From: Salinibacterium sp. TMP30
Lineage (GTDB): Bacteria > Actinomycetota > Actinomycetes > Actinomycetales > Microbacteriaceae
Direction of reading: 5' to 3'
DNA length: 64,000 bases
Assembly: GCF_038397785.1 (NCBI RefSeq)
Contig: NZ_CP151642.1
Location: 1,364,001 to 1,428,000, forward strand
In this document: positions 52,255 to 61,606 of the stretch, piece by piece
Position numbering within the stretch: the first letter of the stretch is position 1
Layout: every line of letters starts with the position of its first letter
Program-made: the position numbers and the translations under genes
Notes under the pieces: model-generated
Databases searched by the model: none
The model's input: the letters and a program-made list of their open reading frames with translations, nothing else
Told to the model about the DNA's origin: nothing

Positions 52255-52710
52255 ATGCCGGTGAACCGGGCCACCAGCCGCGTACTGCTGTTCGATCGTG
52301 ATCAGCGTGTCTTGCTCTTCCTCACGAAAGCACCAGACACAACTGGCGTTGCACGCTGGTTGACGCCCGGTGGAGGTGTCGATCCGGGGGAGTCGCACCA
52401 TGAGGCTGCTGTGCGTGAGCTGCAGGAAGAGACAGGGCTCGTGCTGGCGGACCTAGGCGCTCCGGTGTGGTCGCACGACTTTGAGGTCGGGTGGGATGCC
52501 GCCGACCATGACACTGGTCATGCCGTTTTCTACCGAGCGGAGACGGATGCGTTCGAGCCGTCTGATGCGCTGTGGACCGATGATGAGCACGTCGACGTTC
52601 TTGCGCATCGCTGGTGGACGCTCGACGAGCTCGCCGCCACAACCGACCGGTATGAGCCGACTGAGCTCGTCAGTGTGGTTCGCGCACAGCTTGAGGAGAT
52701 GAACCGATGA
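52255..52710 (+). CDS. Nudix hydrolase
   Basis: A 151-residue hydrolase for nucleoside diphosphate-linked compounds. The Nudix box GGGVDPGESHHEAAVRELQE begins about residue 39 and is complete through the ETGL end. The frame is open upstream inside the SDR gene; the ATG at 52255 is used because it begins the domain and lies just after the SDR stop. Overlaps the following gene as ATGA. Confidence 0.87.
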   Translation: MPVNRATSRVLLFDRDQRVLLFLTKAPDTTGVARWLTPGGGVDPGESHHEAAVRELQEETGLVLADLGAPVWSHDFEVGWDAADHDTGHAVFYRAETDAFEPSDALWTDDEHVDVLAHRWWTLDELAATTDRYEPTELVSVVRAQLEEMNR

Positions 52711-53192
52711 GCCGAGCCTTTCCTGAGTACGCGGTGGCCGACCTTGAGTATCTCAACTCGGTCGACTGCGGGCCGATGACTAATGACGACGCTGTCGCGC
52801 TCGGATTGGTCGCCATACAAGTCATCAAAGAATGGGACCTGAATCTGGCCGTCGAGATAGTCCTCGGCGACGATGTGGTGTTCCGAGCGAAACTGAAGTC
52901 GACGAATACCGACAATGACCCGTGGCTCGCCGGTAAGGCCTCGACAGCGACACGATTCGGTGAGCCATCGCTCCTAGTGAAGTTGCGCCATCTTGATGCG
53001 GGTACGCCTTTCGAAGAGCGAACAGATGTCGAGCACGACAGATTCAAGGCTCACGGTGGATCCATTCCGCTGCGCGTTGATGGTGCGGTCGTGGGCACCC
53101 TTACGATGTCGGGGGAGCCGGATGCAGTCGATCACGAAGCCGCCGCCGAAGCGCTGAAGCGCTTCGTGGATAGTCGAAACCCGAACTCCTAG
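52707..53192 (+). CDS. UPF0303/HbpS-like heme-degrading-domain family protein
   Basis: A 161-residue protein of the GlcG/HbpS fold, UPF0303 group. Marks are the DAVALGLVAIQVIKEWDLNLAVEI stretch, WLAGKASTATRFG about residue 70 and HGGSIPLRVDGAVVGTLTMSG near the C-terminus. Members bind heme or small ligands; activity here is unknown. It overlaps the Nudix gene by four bases. Confidence 0.87.
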   Translation: MSRAFPEYAVADLEYLNSVDCGPMTNDDAVALGLVAIQVIKEWDLNLAVEIVLGDDVVFRAKLKSTNTDNDPWLAGKASTATRFGEPSLLVKLRHLDAGTPFEERTDVEHDRFKAHGGSIPLRVDGAVVGTLTMSGEPDAVDHEAAAEALKRFVDSRNPNS

Positions 53193-53874
53193 GCCGCTGT
53201 CGCGGAGAGGGAGAGCGCGGCCGCCATCCGCATCGGGTCAATTTATTTGATACATTCTCATAAAAAGGGTGTAGCCTGTAGTGGTGGGTCGAATTCAGCG
53301 CCAGACGCCACGACTATTCACTTGACGAGCGATCTGCCCGGGGGAGCCGCATCAGTGATCTAGACACCTAGGCGATCGCGGCGTTCACGGCCACAGCCGC
53401 TATGGCGGTCACCGGCGGCAGAAAACAGCACCATTGATGCGCCGCAGACAGCAGCCCGGTAAATACCGCCGATGATTTCGTTATGTCAGCTACGCCAGAT
53501 CTGTTGAGTTCGACACGGGAAACGAGCTTGTAATGGCGATCAGCACCAATGCGGGTGAATCACACGATGCATCTCATCGTGACGAACTCGAAATTGGTAT
53601 CCGATAATGCACATTATGTCAGTTAATCGAGTGCGTAACTATCACCGCTCAGTTGAACGTGCCGCTCTCACCGCAGGTGCTATTCCAGCGGCTGGAACCA
53701 TTCATCTCTGCATAGATTGTCTGTGCGCGGTTATACAGCGCCGAAAGCTGTCTGGCACGAGTACTGGCTATGAGTCACCAAGGCGCCTGCCTTGTGAACA
53801 CAGTCCACGAAACCACGACGAGTAAGAGAACGGGAGCGAGCGGTTCCATATGCCGCCCACTCCCCTGCATCGAC
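53193..53874. other. 682-base region without a supported gene
   Basis: No reading frame of convincing length or codon bias is found. A promoter-like TTGATA (53247-53252) and TAGCCT (53272-53277, 19-base spacing) stand alone. The minus strand at about 53400-53500 gives a short peptide-like stretch (EIIGGIYRAAVCGASMVLFS) that breaks soon after, and the plus strand at about 53480-53607 another. The look is of decayed coding sequence, origin unknown. Confidence 0.5.
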
Positions 53875-54657
53875 TTAGTACTTGTAGGACTGTCCTCCAT
53901 CGATGGGAAGGACCGTCGCATTGACGTAGCTTGCGTCGTCGCTCAAAAGGAACGCAACAACCGCAGCGATCTCGGGGGCCTCACCGAACCGTTTGGTGGG
54001 GTTTCCCTGAATGAACTGCTGCGCGGCGCCACGCGGATCCTCAGCATCAAGTTGCTTCATCGAGTTCTCCACCATTGGTGTCCAAATTGCGCCAGGGGCA
54101 ATTGCGTTGATTCGGATGCCAAACTCCGCGTACTCCACCCCGGAGTTGCGGGTCAAGCCGACCACACCGTGCTTCGCCGCTGCGTAGCCGGACTGATTAC
54201 CGATGCCACGGATTCCGCCGACACTCGCGGTGTTAACGACCATCCCAGATCCCTGTTCATGCATCACCTTGAGGACCTTCTCGAGCCCGAGAAAGACGCC
54301 GCGCAAATTGATTGCGAGGACCTTATCGAACTCGGCGGCAGTGTAGTTTTCAGTGCGGTTCTGCTTGCCCTCGATGCCAGCGTTATTGAAAAAGCCGTCA
54401 ATACGACCGAACCGCGCGACCGTCTCCGAGACATAGCGATCGACATCCTCTTCTTGGGAAACATCGGCGACGACGGTGAGGATGTCGACATTGGGAACAA
54501 CTTCCGAGATAGCACTCACGGAATCAGCCAAACCACTCTCGGAAATATCGACGAGTGCAAGCTTTGCGCCCTCCGTCGCGAGACGAACGGCAGCCGCGCG
54601 ACCGAGGCCCGACCCTCCACCAGTAATGAGAACGACACGATCTGAGAAGCGATTCAT
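53875..54657 (-). CDS. SDR family oxidoreductase (glucose 1-dehydrogenase-like)
   Basis: A 260-residue classical short-chain dehydrogenase. Cofactor loop TGGGSGLG about residue 13, NNAG about 90, catalytic Ser in NTASVGG, and Tyr-Lys in YAAAKHG about 155 are all intact. The ATG at 54657 follows GAAAGG; the upstream extension of the frame to 54765 has no support. The sequence ends in the common IDGGQSYKY. Substrate unknown. Confidence 0.9.
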   Translation of the reverse strand: MNRFSDRVVLITGGGSGLGRAAAVRLATEGAKLALVDISESGLADSVSAISEVVPNVDILTVVADVSQEEDVDRYVSETVARFGRIDGFFNNAGIEGKQNRTENYTAAEFDKVLAINLRGVFLGLEKVLKVMHEQGSGMVVNTASVGGIRGIGNQSGYAAAKHGVVGLTRNSGVEYAEFGIRINAIAPGAIWTPMVENSMKQLDAEDPRGAAQQFIQGNPTKRFGEAPEIAAVVAFLLSDDASYVNATVLPIDGGQSYKY

Positions 54658-55082
54658 GATTAACCTTTCGAGTTGATTCGCCGTTCGAAAGAATTTTCGC
54701 GGCGCTGGGGTCGTGCGGGTTAGCCTGTCCGACGCACTACGTCGGCTCAAAAAGTCAGATGCCATGCGTCAAAACGTTAGACAATCGTTAGCATACATTC
54801 GCTCACTGTGTGGATTCTTTCAAGCGCGTCCGCGTGACAGCTGCACACACCGCGAGAATCTTCGCGGCCCGACTCGTCCGCGAGTCGTTTTCTCGATCGC
54901 GCCCCGTAGCTTTGAGGCGGCGGAGGACCGAGGCCTAGGTTTTCGATGGTCAGTCGATATTTCACCTATTCGCAATCCTCGCCGAGAACTTCAGCAGCTA
55001 CCCATGACGTGTCGAATGTGATCAGAAATGCGTATGCTCTTCCTCTTTGCATCGCAGTGTCCCGCAGCGCATAATGTTCGAC
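54658..55082. other. 425-base intergenic region
   Basis: No gene is supported. CGTTAG occurs twice in direct repeat (54775-54780 and 54786-54791), about 120 bases upstream of the SDR start, and could be a regulator site. The rest shows no clear structure. The SDR promoter should lie in the left part on the minus strand. Confidence 0.4.
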
Positions 55083-55717
55083 ATGAGCGGAGGAGTCACC
55101 GAATCTCAGCAGGCCAGCGGTTGTTTTGCGGCATCGAGCGTCGGACCCGTCGGCTGGCTCTGCCACCCCAGCAGCAATCGTCTCAGCAGATTTGCGAGAG
55201 GCTCCTTGTGTTCTTAACCATTGCGGTGATATTCGTTGTTTCCGCTGTGCTCGAGCTCATTGAGCCCGCAACCGACGTCGCACCTCTGTGGGCCGTCGCT
55301 GGCTGTGTACTTCTCGGTGCTGCCGCGTTCACTGTTCTCGACAGAACGGTAAAGAAGAAGCTGGGGTCCAATAGTGGCGGTGGGCTCCTCGCCGTAATTA
55401 CCCTCGACGGGATCCCAGAGAACTTGGCCCTCGGAGTAGCGCTCATCTGAGCGGGCCCACTTCAGGTTGCTTCACTTTCCGCTGCGGCCTTGGCCGGCAA
55501 CCCTCTCCTTGCAGGAGTGCCGGATCCAGCGTTGGGTTTAATCCGACGCGTCGCGGGCGGCGCGGTCACTGCCTCGCTAGCCACTGAAGTGTTCCCGAAG
55601 GCATTCAAAGAAGACAAATACATGACAGGTATAGCGGCCGCTTTGGGTTTCGTGCTGGCAATTGGACTGGACCAGTTGGGCAAGATCACCGCACTCGTCG
55701 CAAGTCGCGCCTTTCGG
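55083..55717 (+). pseudogene. Decayed ZIP-family metal transporter gene
   Basis: Pieces of one ZIP-like transporter. From the ATG at 55083 the first frame runs AASSVGPVGW to about PSSNRL, then the homology moves to another frame near 55195 (VFLTIAVIFVVSAVLELIEPATD). This continues to TLDGIPENLALGVALI, then meets a TGA at 55448-55450. The same frame resumes with a C-terminal part, GAVTASLATEVFPKAFKED to AIGLDQLG. The second metal motif (NxPE) between the two is missing, so a deletion accompanies the frameshift and stop. The intact paralogue is at 20645. Confidence 0.72.
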
Positions 55718-55772
55718 CTCCGTCGCAACGATGCCCTCCGCCCACCGAACTACGTAATGAGCGAATGCGGAA

Positions 55773-55792
55773 AATACTCTAGGGGGGTATGG
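55773..55792 (+). promoter_or_regulatory. CsoR-type copper operator
   Basis: AATACTCTAGGGGGGTATGG holds an ATAC/GTAT dyad around a CTAGGGGGG core, resembling the TACCCC-TAGGGGTA-type operators bound by CsoR. It lies 205 bases ahead of the CopB-type ATPase gene, which has a long leader. No csoR gene is present in the window. Confidence 0.6.
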
Positions 55793-55996
55793 TGTTTATG
55801 AGTGGCTGCGCCCAAGTTTCCGCAGCTACCAAGGCCCTCGAGTCGGTTACTCTGTCGTTGCTCAGTGACTATTGGGGCCACTGCGTCGCAGCGGCACGAT
55901 AGGTGGGCGGCAGCGTCGCAACTCAAAAGATCCGCGAAGCCGACGAAGCAATAGCCGGCGTAGTGCATTCCTGACCAAAATTTTAGGGAGGCTCCC

Positions 55997-58099
55997 ATGA
56001 GCCATCACGAAGACACTGGCAAGACCTCCACGGCTGCGCCCAACGATGCACACTCAGAACACCACGCAATGACCGGTGAGACCACCACGACTTCGAAATC
56101 TCAGCACCAGCACGACGGACACGCTGGCCATAGCGATCACGTTGCAAAATTTCGGCGGCTCTTCTGGATAATGATGATCGTCGCCGTTCCTGTGGTCGTC
56201 TTTTCGCCAATGTTTGCAATGCTGCTCGGGTACTCACTCCCCGATACAGCATTGGTCACGTGGGTCTCCCCCGTACTAGGAACGGCCATGTATGTGTGGG
56301 GCGGTTCACCATTTCTCACTGGCGCGGTAAGCGAACTGCGCAGCAGACAACCAGGAATGATGCTCCTCATTGCGCTAGCAATCACCGTCGCTTTTATCGC
56401 ATCATGGGGTGCCAGCCTAGGAATTCTCGACCATGAACTCGACTTCTGGTGGGAGCTAGCACTCCTCATTGTGATCATGCTGCTCGGGCACTGGATCGAA
56501 ATGCGATCCCTAGCGCAGACAACGTCGGCGTTAGATTCGCTTGCTGCACTCATCCCCGATGAGGCCGAACGGGTTGACGGTGAGCAGACGGTAACCGTTG
56601 CGCCAGCAGAACTGCGAGTTGGCGATATCGTGGTCGTTCGACCGGGCGGCCGCGTTCCCGCCGATGGTCGAGTGGTTCAAGGCTCGGCCAGTATGGACGA
56701 GTCCATGATCACCGGCGAATCCCGTCCTGTCCGTCGCAGTGAAGGTGACGCTGTTGTCGCCGGCACCGTAGCCACTGACTCAGGCGTGCGGGTCGAGATC
56801 ACCGCTGTTGGCGATGACACAACGCTTGCGGGCATCCAGAAACTGGTGTCTGAAGCACAAAGCTCGTCGTCGCGGGCTCAACGGATTGCTGATCGCGCAG
56901 CGGCCTGGCTCTTCTGGTTCGCACTCGGATCTGGAGTGATAACTGCAATGGTGTGGACAGCACTAGGTCTGCCAGATGCTGCTGTTGTACGCACAATCAC
57001 CGTGCTCGTCATCGCCTGCCCGCACGCCCTCGGTCTCGCAATTCCGCTGGTTGTGTCGATCTCCACTGAACGAGCAGCTAAGGCCGGAGTACTGGTGAAA
57101 GATCGGTTGGCTCTAGAAAGTATGCGCACGATCGATACGGTGATCTTCGACAAGACCGGCACCCTCACCAAAGGCACCCCCGCCGTGACCGCTATCGAAC
57201 CCACAGGCGACTTCGATGCGAACGAGCTTCTCGCATGGGCGGCCGCCGCCGAGTCCGACTCGGAACACCCCCTTGCGAAAGCGATAGTCGCCGCAGCTCA
57301 CGAACGCGAATTATCCGTGCCCGCTTCGAGCGACTTTGAGTCATCTCCCGCAGTGGGGGTGCGTGCTCGTGTTGCTGACCGCAGTGTGCAAGTTGGTGGC
57401 CCCTACCTCCTCGAGCAAGAAGGCGGTTCTGAACTGCCAGTCACCGCAGAATGGGCAGAGCAGGGAGCAATCATCCTCCACGTCTTGGTCGACGGAAAGG
57501 TCGCCGGAGCTTTCCGGCTCGCAGACGAAGTGCGCCCTGAGTCACGAGAGGCCATCGCGGCACTCCACGATCGGAATGTTCGCGTCGTTATGATCACTGG
57601 CGATGCGGAAGCGGTCGCATCCTCCGTCGCCAAAGAACTCGGTATCGATCAGTACTTTGCAGGAGTACGACCCGAAGATAAAGCCATCAACGTGAAACAG
57701 CTACAATCAGAGGGGCAGAAGGTTGCCATGGTCGGCGACGGCGTCAACGATGCACCAGCGCTTGCTCAGGCGGATGTCGGGATCGCTATTGGAGCGGGCA
57801 CCGACGTCGCTATCGCCTCGGCGGGTGTGATCCTTGCTAGCGATGATCCTCGCTCTGTGGTGTCAGTAATCGAGCTCTCTCGCGCGTCGTACCGAAAGAT
57901 GAAGCAGAACCTTTGGTGGGCGGCCGGATACAACATCATCTCCGTTCCGTTGGCCGCCGGGATCCTGGCACCAATCGGATTTATCTTGCCGATGTCGGTC
58001 GGCGCCATCCTCATGTCACTATCCACGATTGTTGTCGCACTGAACGCCCAGACGCTGCGGCGGCTCAATCTGAGTCCCGAGAGATTCACCAGCCAGTAA
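55997..58099 (+). CDS. copB: Copper-translocating P-type ATPase, CopB type
   Basis: A 700-residue P1B-type ATPase exporting copper or silver. The N-terminal 50 residues are His-rich (MSHHED, SEHH, QHQHDGHAGHSDH) and replace an HMA domain. Then membrane helices, TGES actuator loop, CPH in the membrane (Cys341, Pro342, His343; the CopB-type signature), the phosphorylated Asp385 in DKTGT, SEHPLAKAI, and the hinge GDGVNDAPAL. A strong GGGAGG ribosome site precedes the ATG. Leads the resistance operon. Confidence 0.93.
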   Translation: MSHHEDTGKTSTAAPNDAHSEHHAMTGETTTTSKSQHQHDGHAGHSDHVAKFRRLFWIMMIVAVPVVVFSPMFAMLLGYSLPDTALVTWVSPVLGTAMYVWGGSPFLTGAVSELRSRQPGMMLLIALAITVAFIASWGASLGILDHELDFWWELALLIVIMLLGHWIEMRSLAQTTSALDSLAALIPDEAERVDGEQTVTVAPAELRVGDIVVVRPGGRVPADGRVVQGSASMDESMITGESRPVRRSEGDAVVAGTVATDSGVRVEITAVGDDTTLAGIQKLVSEAQSSSSRAQRIADRAAAWLFWFALGSGVITAMVWTALGLPDAAVVRTITVLVIACPHALGLAIPLVVSISTERAAKAGVLVKDRLALESMRTIDTVIFDKTGTLTKGTPAVTAIEPTGDFDANELLAWAAAAESDSEHPLAKAIVAAAHERELSVPASSDFESSPAVGVRARVADRSVQVGGPYLLEQEGGSELPVTAEWAEQGAIILHVLVDGKVAGAFRLADEVRPESREAIAALHDRNVRVVMITGDAEAVASSVAKELGIDQYFAGVRPEDKAINVKQLQSEGQKVAMVGDGVNDAPALAQADVGIAIGAGTDVAIASAGVILASDDPRSVVSVIELSRASYRKMKQNLWWAAGYNIISVPLAAGILAPIGFILPMSVGAILMSLSTIVVALNAQTLRRLNLSPERFTSQ

Positions 58100-58135
58100 C
58101 GGCAAGCGGGACGTAGGCTAGGTCGAGGAGAACCC

Positions 58136-58642
58136 ATGTCACAGGTCATTGCTGCGCGATACTTTCGCGGTGCTGAGCATGTTCGCGAACTGCGCGCAAT
58201 GTTCGAGCGCAACTCGGCGAGCCCACGCCCCGGCAGTCTCAATCGAGCGTTGCGAACAAGCATCCTGCTGATCCTCACCGTGGCGGTCATCATCGGAATT
58301 CTGGCAATGCATTCGTTTGCCTCGGCCACACCGCACACCAACACCGTGATGACTGCCGATAGCGCGACCATGAGCGCCGGGTCACATCATGAGCCCCTCG
58401 AAGTAGCGAACGCGATCTCTGGTCCCGACTGCCTAGGCTGCTCCGAAGACATGTCGATGGCACTCATGTGGTGCGTGTTCGCTCTCCTCACCGCAAGTCT
58501 GCTGCTGGCCGCACCCCGACTGTTGACCGGATGGCCCCGGCAAGCAACCCGACTCCTCTCCTTCGCCGCATCGCCTCAACGCCACGTTGGGCAGCCACCG
58601 CGAGCCCCCTCCCTGAACGTTCTCTGTATTAGTCGCACGTGA
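58136..58642 (+). CDS. DUF6153 family membrane protein
   Basis: A 168-residue protein with two hydrophobic segments (about residues 42-62 and 105-125). The external loop has HH and CLGC and is rich in His, Met and Cys, so it may bind metal. The C-terminus PSLNVLCISRT is the family ending. The ATG follows GAGGAG, 36 bases after copB. A copper-related role is inferred from context. Confidence 0.8.
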   Translation: MSQVIAARYFRGAEHVRELRAMFERNSASPRPGSLNRALRTSILLILTVAVIIGILAMHSFASATPHTNTVMTADSATMSAGSHHEPLEVANAISGPDCLGCSEDMSMALMWCVFALLTASLLLAAPRLLTGWPRQATRLLSFAASPQRHVGQPPRAPSLNVLCISRT

Positions 58643-58732
58643 TCTGGGCTTTGTCGACTCATCGTCGACATGCCTTGCGCCCGATCTTTCTGGTCGTGCG
58701 CCTATCACCGACCAATTAGGAGAACCACAACC

Positions 58733-59323
58733 ATGAATATTCGAGTTGCGGCCACGACCGCTATGGCCTTAACAGCGCTACTCGCCCTCACCGGATGCAC
58801 TGCTGCGATGACCCAAACAGGCCAGTCCCCCGCTTCCGGCCCGACAGACTCTGTACTAGTTACGGATGCAAACAATGCTGACGTCATGTTCACAGTCATG
58901 ATGATTCCGCACCACGAGCAAGCGGTCGAGATGGCCGACATGCTTATCGCGAAGAATGGAGTCGACGACCAGGTGCTCGCCCTCGCCGAGGACATCAAAG
59001 CCGCGCAGGGTCCCGAGATCACACTGATGAGTGGCTGGCTGGATGACTGGGGCATCGACAGCGAATCCGGTATGGCAGGGATGAACCACGGCGACGGGAT
59101 GATGACCGACACCGACATGTCTGACCTCGAATCCGCCACCGGCGACGAAGCATCCCGCCTGTTTCTGGAACAAATGATTGTGCACCATGAAGGGGCAATC
59201 GATATGGCCCTGGTGGAAGCTGAAGGCGGGCAAAACACGGAAGTGTTGGCTCTCGCACAGCAAATCATTGACGCACAGACTGCGGAGATCACCGTCATGC
59301 GGGACATCCTCAGCACCTTGTAA
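58733..59323 (+). CDS. DUF305 domain lipoprotein
   Basis: A 196-residue secreted lipoprotein: lipobox ALTGC with the Cys about residue 22, then a four-helix DUF305 domain with two His-His motifs, MIPHHEQAVEMA about 58 and MIVHHEGAIDMA about 148, and a Met/His-rich loop MAGMNHGDGMM. Family members bind copper or ferritin-like metals. AGGAGA precedes the ATG at 58733; an upstream start in the same frame is not used. Confidence 0.88.
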   Translation: MNIRVAATTAMALTALLALTGCTAAMTQTGQSPASGPTDSVLVTDANNADVMFTVMMIPHHEQAVEMADMLIAKNGVDDQVLALAEDIKAAQGPEITLMSGWLDDWGIDSESGMAGMNHGDGMMTDTDMSDLESATGDEASRLFLEQMIVHHEGAIDMALVEAEGGQNTEVLALAQQIIDAQTAEITVMRDILSTL

Positions 59324-59395
59324 CCTCCGGATGGCTCGCCGTCTAGCGAGGGCGGGCCATCCCCTCCACACTCTCTGTCACGAAGGACATTCACC

Positions 59396-60271
59396 ATGCT
59401 TTCCTCTTCACGTCGGCTTCTGTCCGGCATAATTTTTGGCCTCTCACTACCCATTGCTGTTACGGCGTGCACGTCAGCACCGGCGGGCTCCCCCTCCGAA
59501 CCGCTGGCGATTCAGCACATCCACGACGTAGCGTTCAGCACCGACAACACACTCCTTGTCGGCTCTCATGACGGCGTCTACGAGGTAAACCTTGACACCG
59601 GCGACACCGGGCTTGTCGGAGACGTCGCATTTGATGCGATGGGGTTAGCCGCCCAGGGCGACACCATTTTCGTCTCAGGACACCCCGGAACACAGAATCA
59701 TGATGCGTTCACCGCACCGCACATCGGTATCGTGATGCACGACTCGGCTGCCGGCTGGGAGCAAGTCTCTTTAGCTGGAGTTACCGACTTCCATAACCTC
59801 AGCACCACTCCCGCGGATCCGGAGCTGATCGTCGGGCTCCCCTCCGACAGGCCTGTGCTGTTGCGCAGCGTTGACGGGGGACGAACGTTCATTGAAGCAT
59901 CGCCATTGACCGCCCGTGATGTCAGCATCGATAGTGCCGATCCGACGCTGCTGACCGCTACAACCTCGGAGGGACTTGTTGTCAGCCGCGACGGCGGCGA
60001 CACTTTCTCGCCACTGTCAGGACCGACATTGATTGTTATCGCACCGGATGCCACACGGCAGGCCGGGATAGTCGGAATTGCACCCGATGGCGAGCTCTGG
60101 GTCGGGTCTGCGGAGGCCGAGGCCGTATGGACTTCAGCCGGTGTCGTCATGGGAGGCGCAGCGGCCATCGCTATGAGCGACGATGGCGTTATCGCTGTCG
60201 CTGGCGAGAGCGGCGTTGTCATCACTCGTGACGGAGGCACAACGTGGACTACCGTCATTTCTGCAGAATAG
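59396..60271 (+). CDS. F510_1955-type beta-propeller lipoprotein
   Basis: A 291-residue exported protein with lipobox AVTAC near residue 25 and repeated propeller blades ending in Asp-box-like SxDGGxTF and RDGGTTW motifs. This family, labelled glycosylhydrolase by fold only, is regularly found with copper genes. No catalytic role can be shown here. Confidence 0.8.
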   Translation: MLSSSRRLLSGIIFGLSLPIAVTACTSAPAGSPSEPLAIQHIHDVAFSTDNTLLVGSHDGVYEVNLDTGDTGLVGDVAFDAMGLAAQGDTIFVSGHPGTQNHDAFTAPHIGIVMHDSAAGWEQVSLAGVTDFHNLSTTPADPELIVGLPSDRPVLLRSVDGGRTFIEASPLTARDVSIDSADPTLLTATTSEGLVVSRDGGDTFSPLSGPTLIVIAPDATRQAGIVGIAPDGELWVGSAEAEAVWTSAGVVMGGAAAIAMSDDGVIAVAGESGVVITRDGGTTWTTVISAE

Positions 60272-60317
60272 TTGTCACTGCCCGCCCCACACGAGTCACG
60301 GATGGAAAGGAAAAGGC

Positions 60318-61592
60318 ATGCCTAATCGCACGGATAAAATCTCGTTGACGGGATCCATCTCCCTCGGCACTGGTGTAATGATTGGCGCGGGGATCTTCGC
60401 ACTTGTCGGTCAGGTCGCCGAATTCGCGGGAGATTTCTTCCCGCTCGCCTTCCTCCTCGGTGCAATCGTCGCTGCGATCAGTTCCTACTCCTATGTTCGC
60501 TATTCCAGCGTGAACCCATCCTCTGGTGGCATTGCCATGCTGCTCAAGGATGCGTATGGCCCGGGTATAGCGGCTGGGTCGTTCTCCCTGTTCATGTATG
60601 TCTCGATGGTGGTGGCAGAGAGCCTCCTAGCGAGAACTTTCGGCACCTACTTGCTTCGACCGTTTGGGCTCCAAGACTCTGTGATTCTCGTTCCCGTGTT
60701 GGGTGTCGCCGCAATCGTTGTGGCCGCCATCGTCAACTTGATCGGCAACACGCTCGTAGAACGTTCCGCGATGATCACCGCGGTGTTGAAGATTATGGGA
60801 ATTGCCGTCCTCGCGATCGCGGGTCTCATTGGTGTCGCCGCTGTTGGCGATGGATTCCTTGCACAGTCAACGGGTGATCCACTCGATGTCGTCGGTCTTC
60901 TTGCTGGCACTACACTGTGTGTGCTCGCCTACAAAGGCTTCACTACCATCACCAATCAGGGTGATGACATTCGTGACCCAAAACGCAACATTGCACGCTC
61001 AATTCTGATTTCGCTCGCCATCTGCACCGTTCTTTACTTACTCATCACCGTGGCTGTGAGTTCCAGTATCGGCGGGCAGGGCGCGGTCGATGCCCGCAAC
61101 TATGCGTTGGCCCAGGCTGCAGAACCGTTCTTTGGCGCATGGGGCGTTGGAATCACGGTTGCGATAGCCGTAGTCGCCACCCTCTCCGGTCTACTCGCCA
61201 GTCTCTACTCGGTGTCTCGGCTCTACGAGATGCTGCAGAACATGCATCAGGCCCCGTCCCTGCCACAATCTGTGCGCCATCAGCCGATGATCATCACCGC
61301 TGTGCTCGCAATCCTTGTCACGGTTTTTCTTGACCTCAGCCAGATCGCATCGATGGGTGTCTTCCTGTACTTGTCGATGGATATGGCTGTGCAGTGGGGC
61401 GTTATTCGTCACCTTCGGTCAAAAATTGAGGCCCGCATTTGGCTCCCGATGCTGACCATCGTGCTCGATTTGGCGATTCTGATCCCATTCACGATCCTCA
61501 AGGTTCAGAGCGATCTCTTCACCGTCATAGTCGCAGCGGTGGTTGCGGCCGCCATAGTTATCGCGCAGGTCGTGACGGTCCGGACTCTGTAG
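60318..61592 (+). CDS. APC family permease in copper island
   Basis: A 424-residue transporter with about 12 helices. Helix one has SLGTGVMIGAGIFALVG, and the intracellular loop has QGDDIRDPKRNIARS, as in amino acid permeases. The ATG at 60318 follows GGAAAGGAAAAGG; the frame is open upstream in the propeller gene and is not used. The substrate and the link to metal resistance are unknown. Confidence 0.85.
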   Translation: MPNRTDKISLTGSISLGTGVMIGAGIFALVGQVAEFAGDFFPLAFLLGAIVAAISSYSYVRYSSVNPSSGGIAMLLKDAYGPGIAAGSFSLFMYVSMVVAESLLARTFGTYLLRPFGLQDSVILVPVLGVAAIVVAAIVNLIGNTLVERSAMITAVLKIMGIAVLAIAGLIGVAAVGDGFLAQSTGDPLDVVGLLAGTTLCVLAYKGFTTITNQGDDIRDPKRNIARSILISLAICTVLYLLITVAVSSSIGGQGAVDARNYALAQAAEPFFGAWGVGITVAIAVVATLSGLLASLYSVSRLYEMLQNMHQAPSLPQSVRHQPMIITAVLAILVTVFLDLSQIASMGVFLYLSMDMAVQWGVIRHLRSKIEARIWLPMLTIVLDLAILIPFTILKVQSDLFTVIVAAVVAAAIVIAQVVTVRTL

Positions 61593-61606
61593 AGCTCGCG
61601 GTCGAA

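Noticed and set aside
53247-53277. Promoter of a small RNA
   Set aside because: The -10 is weak, spacing is 19 bases, and no terminator or structured RNA follows.
53770-54645. A 291-codon plus-strand frame
   Set aside because: Antisense to the intact SDR with its catalytic residues.
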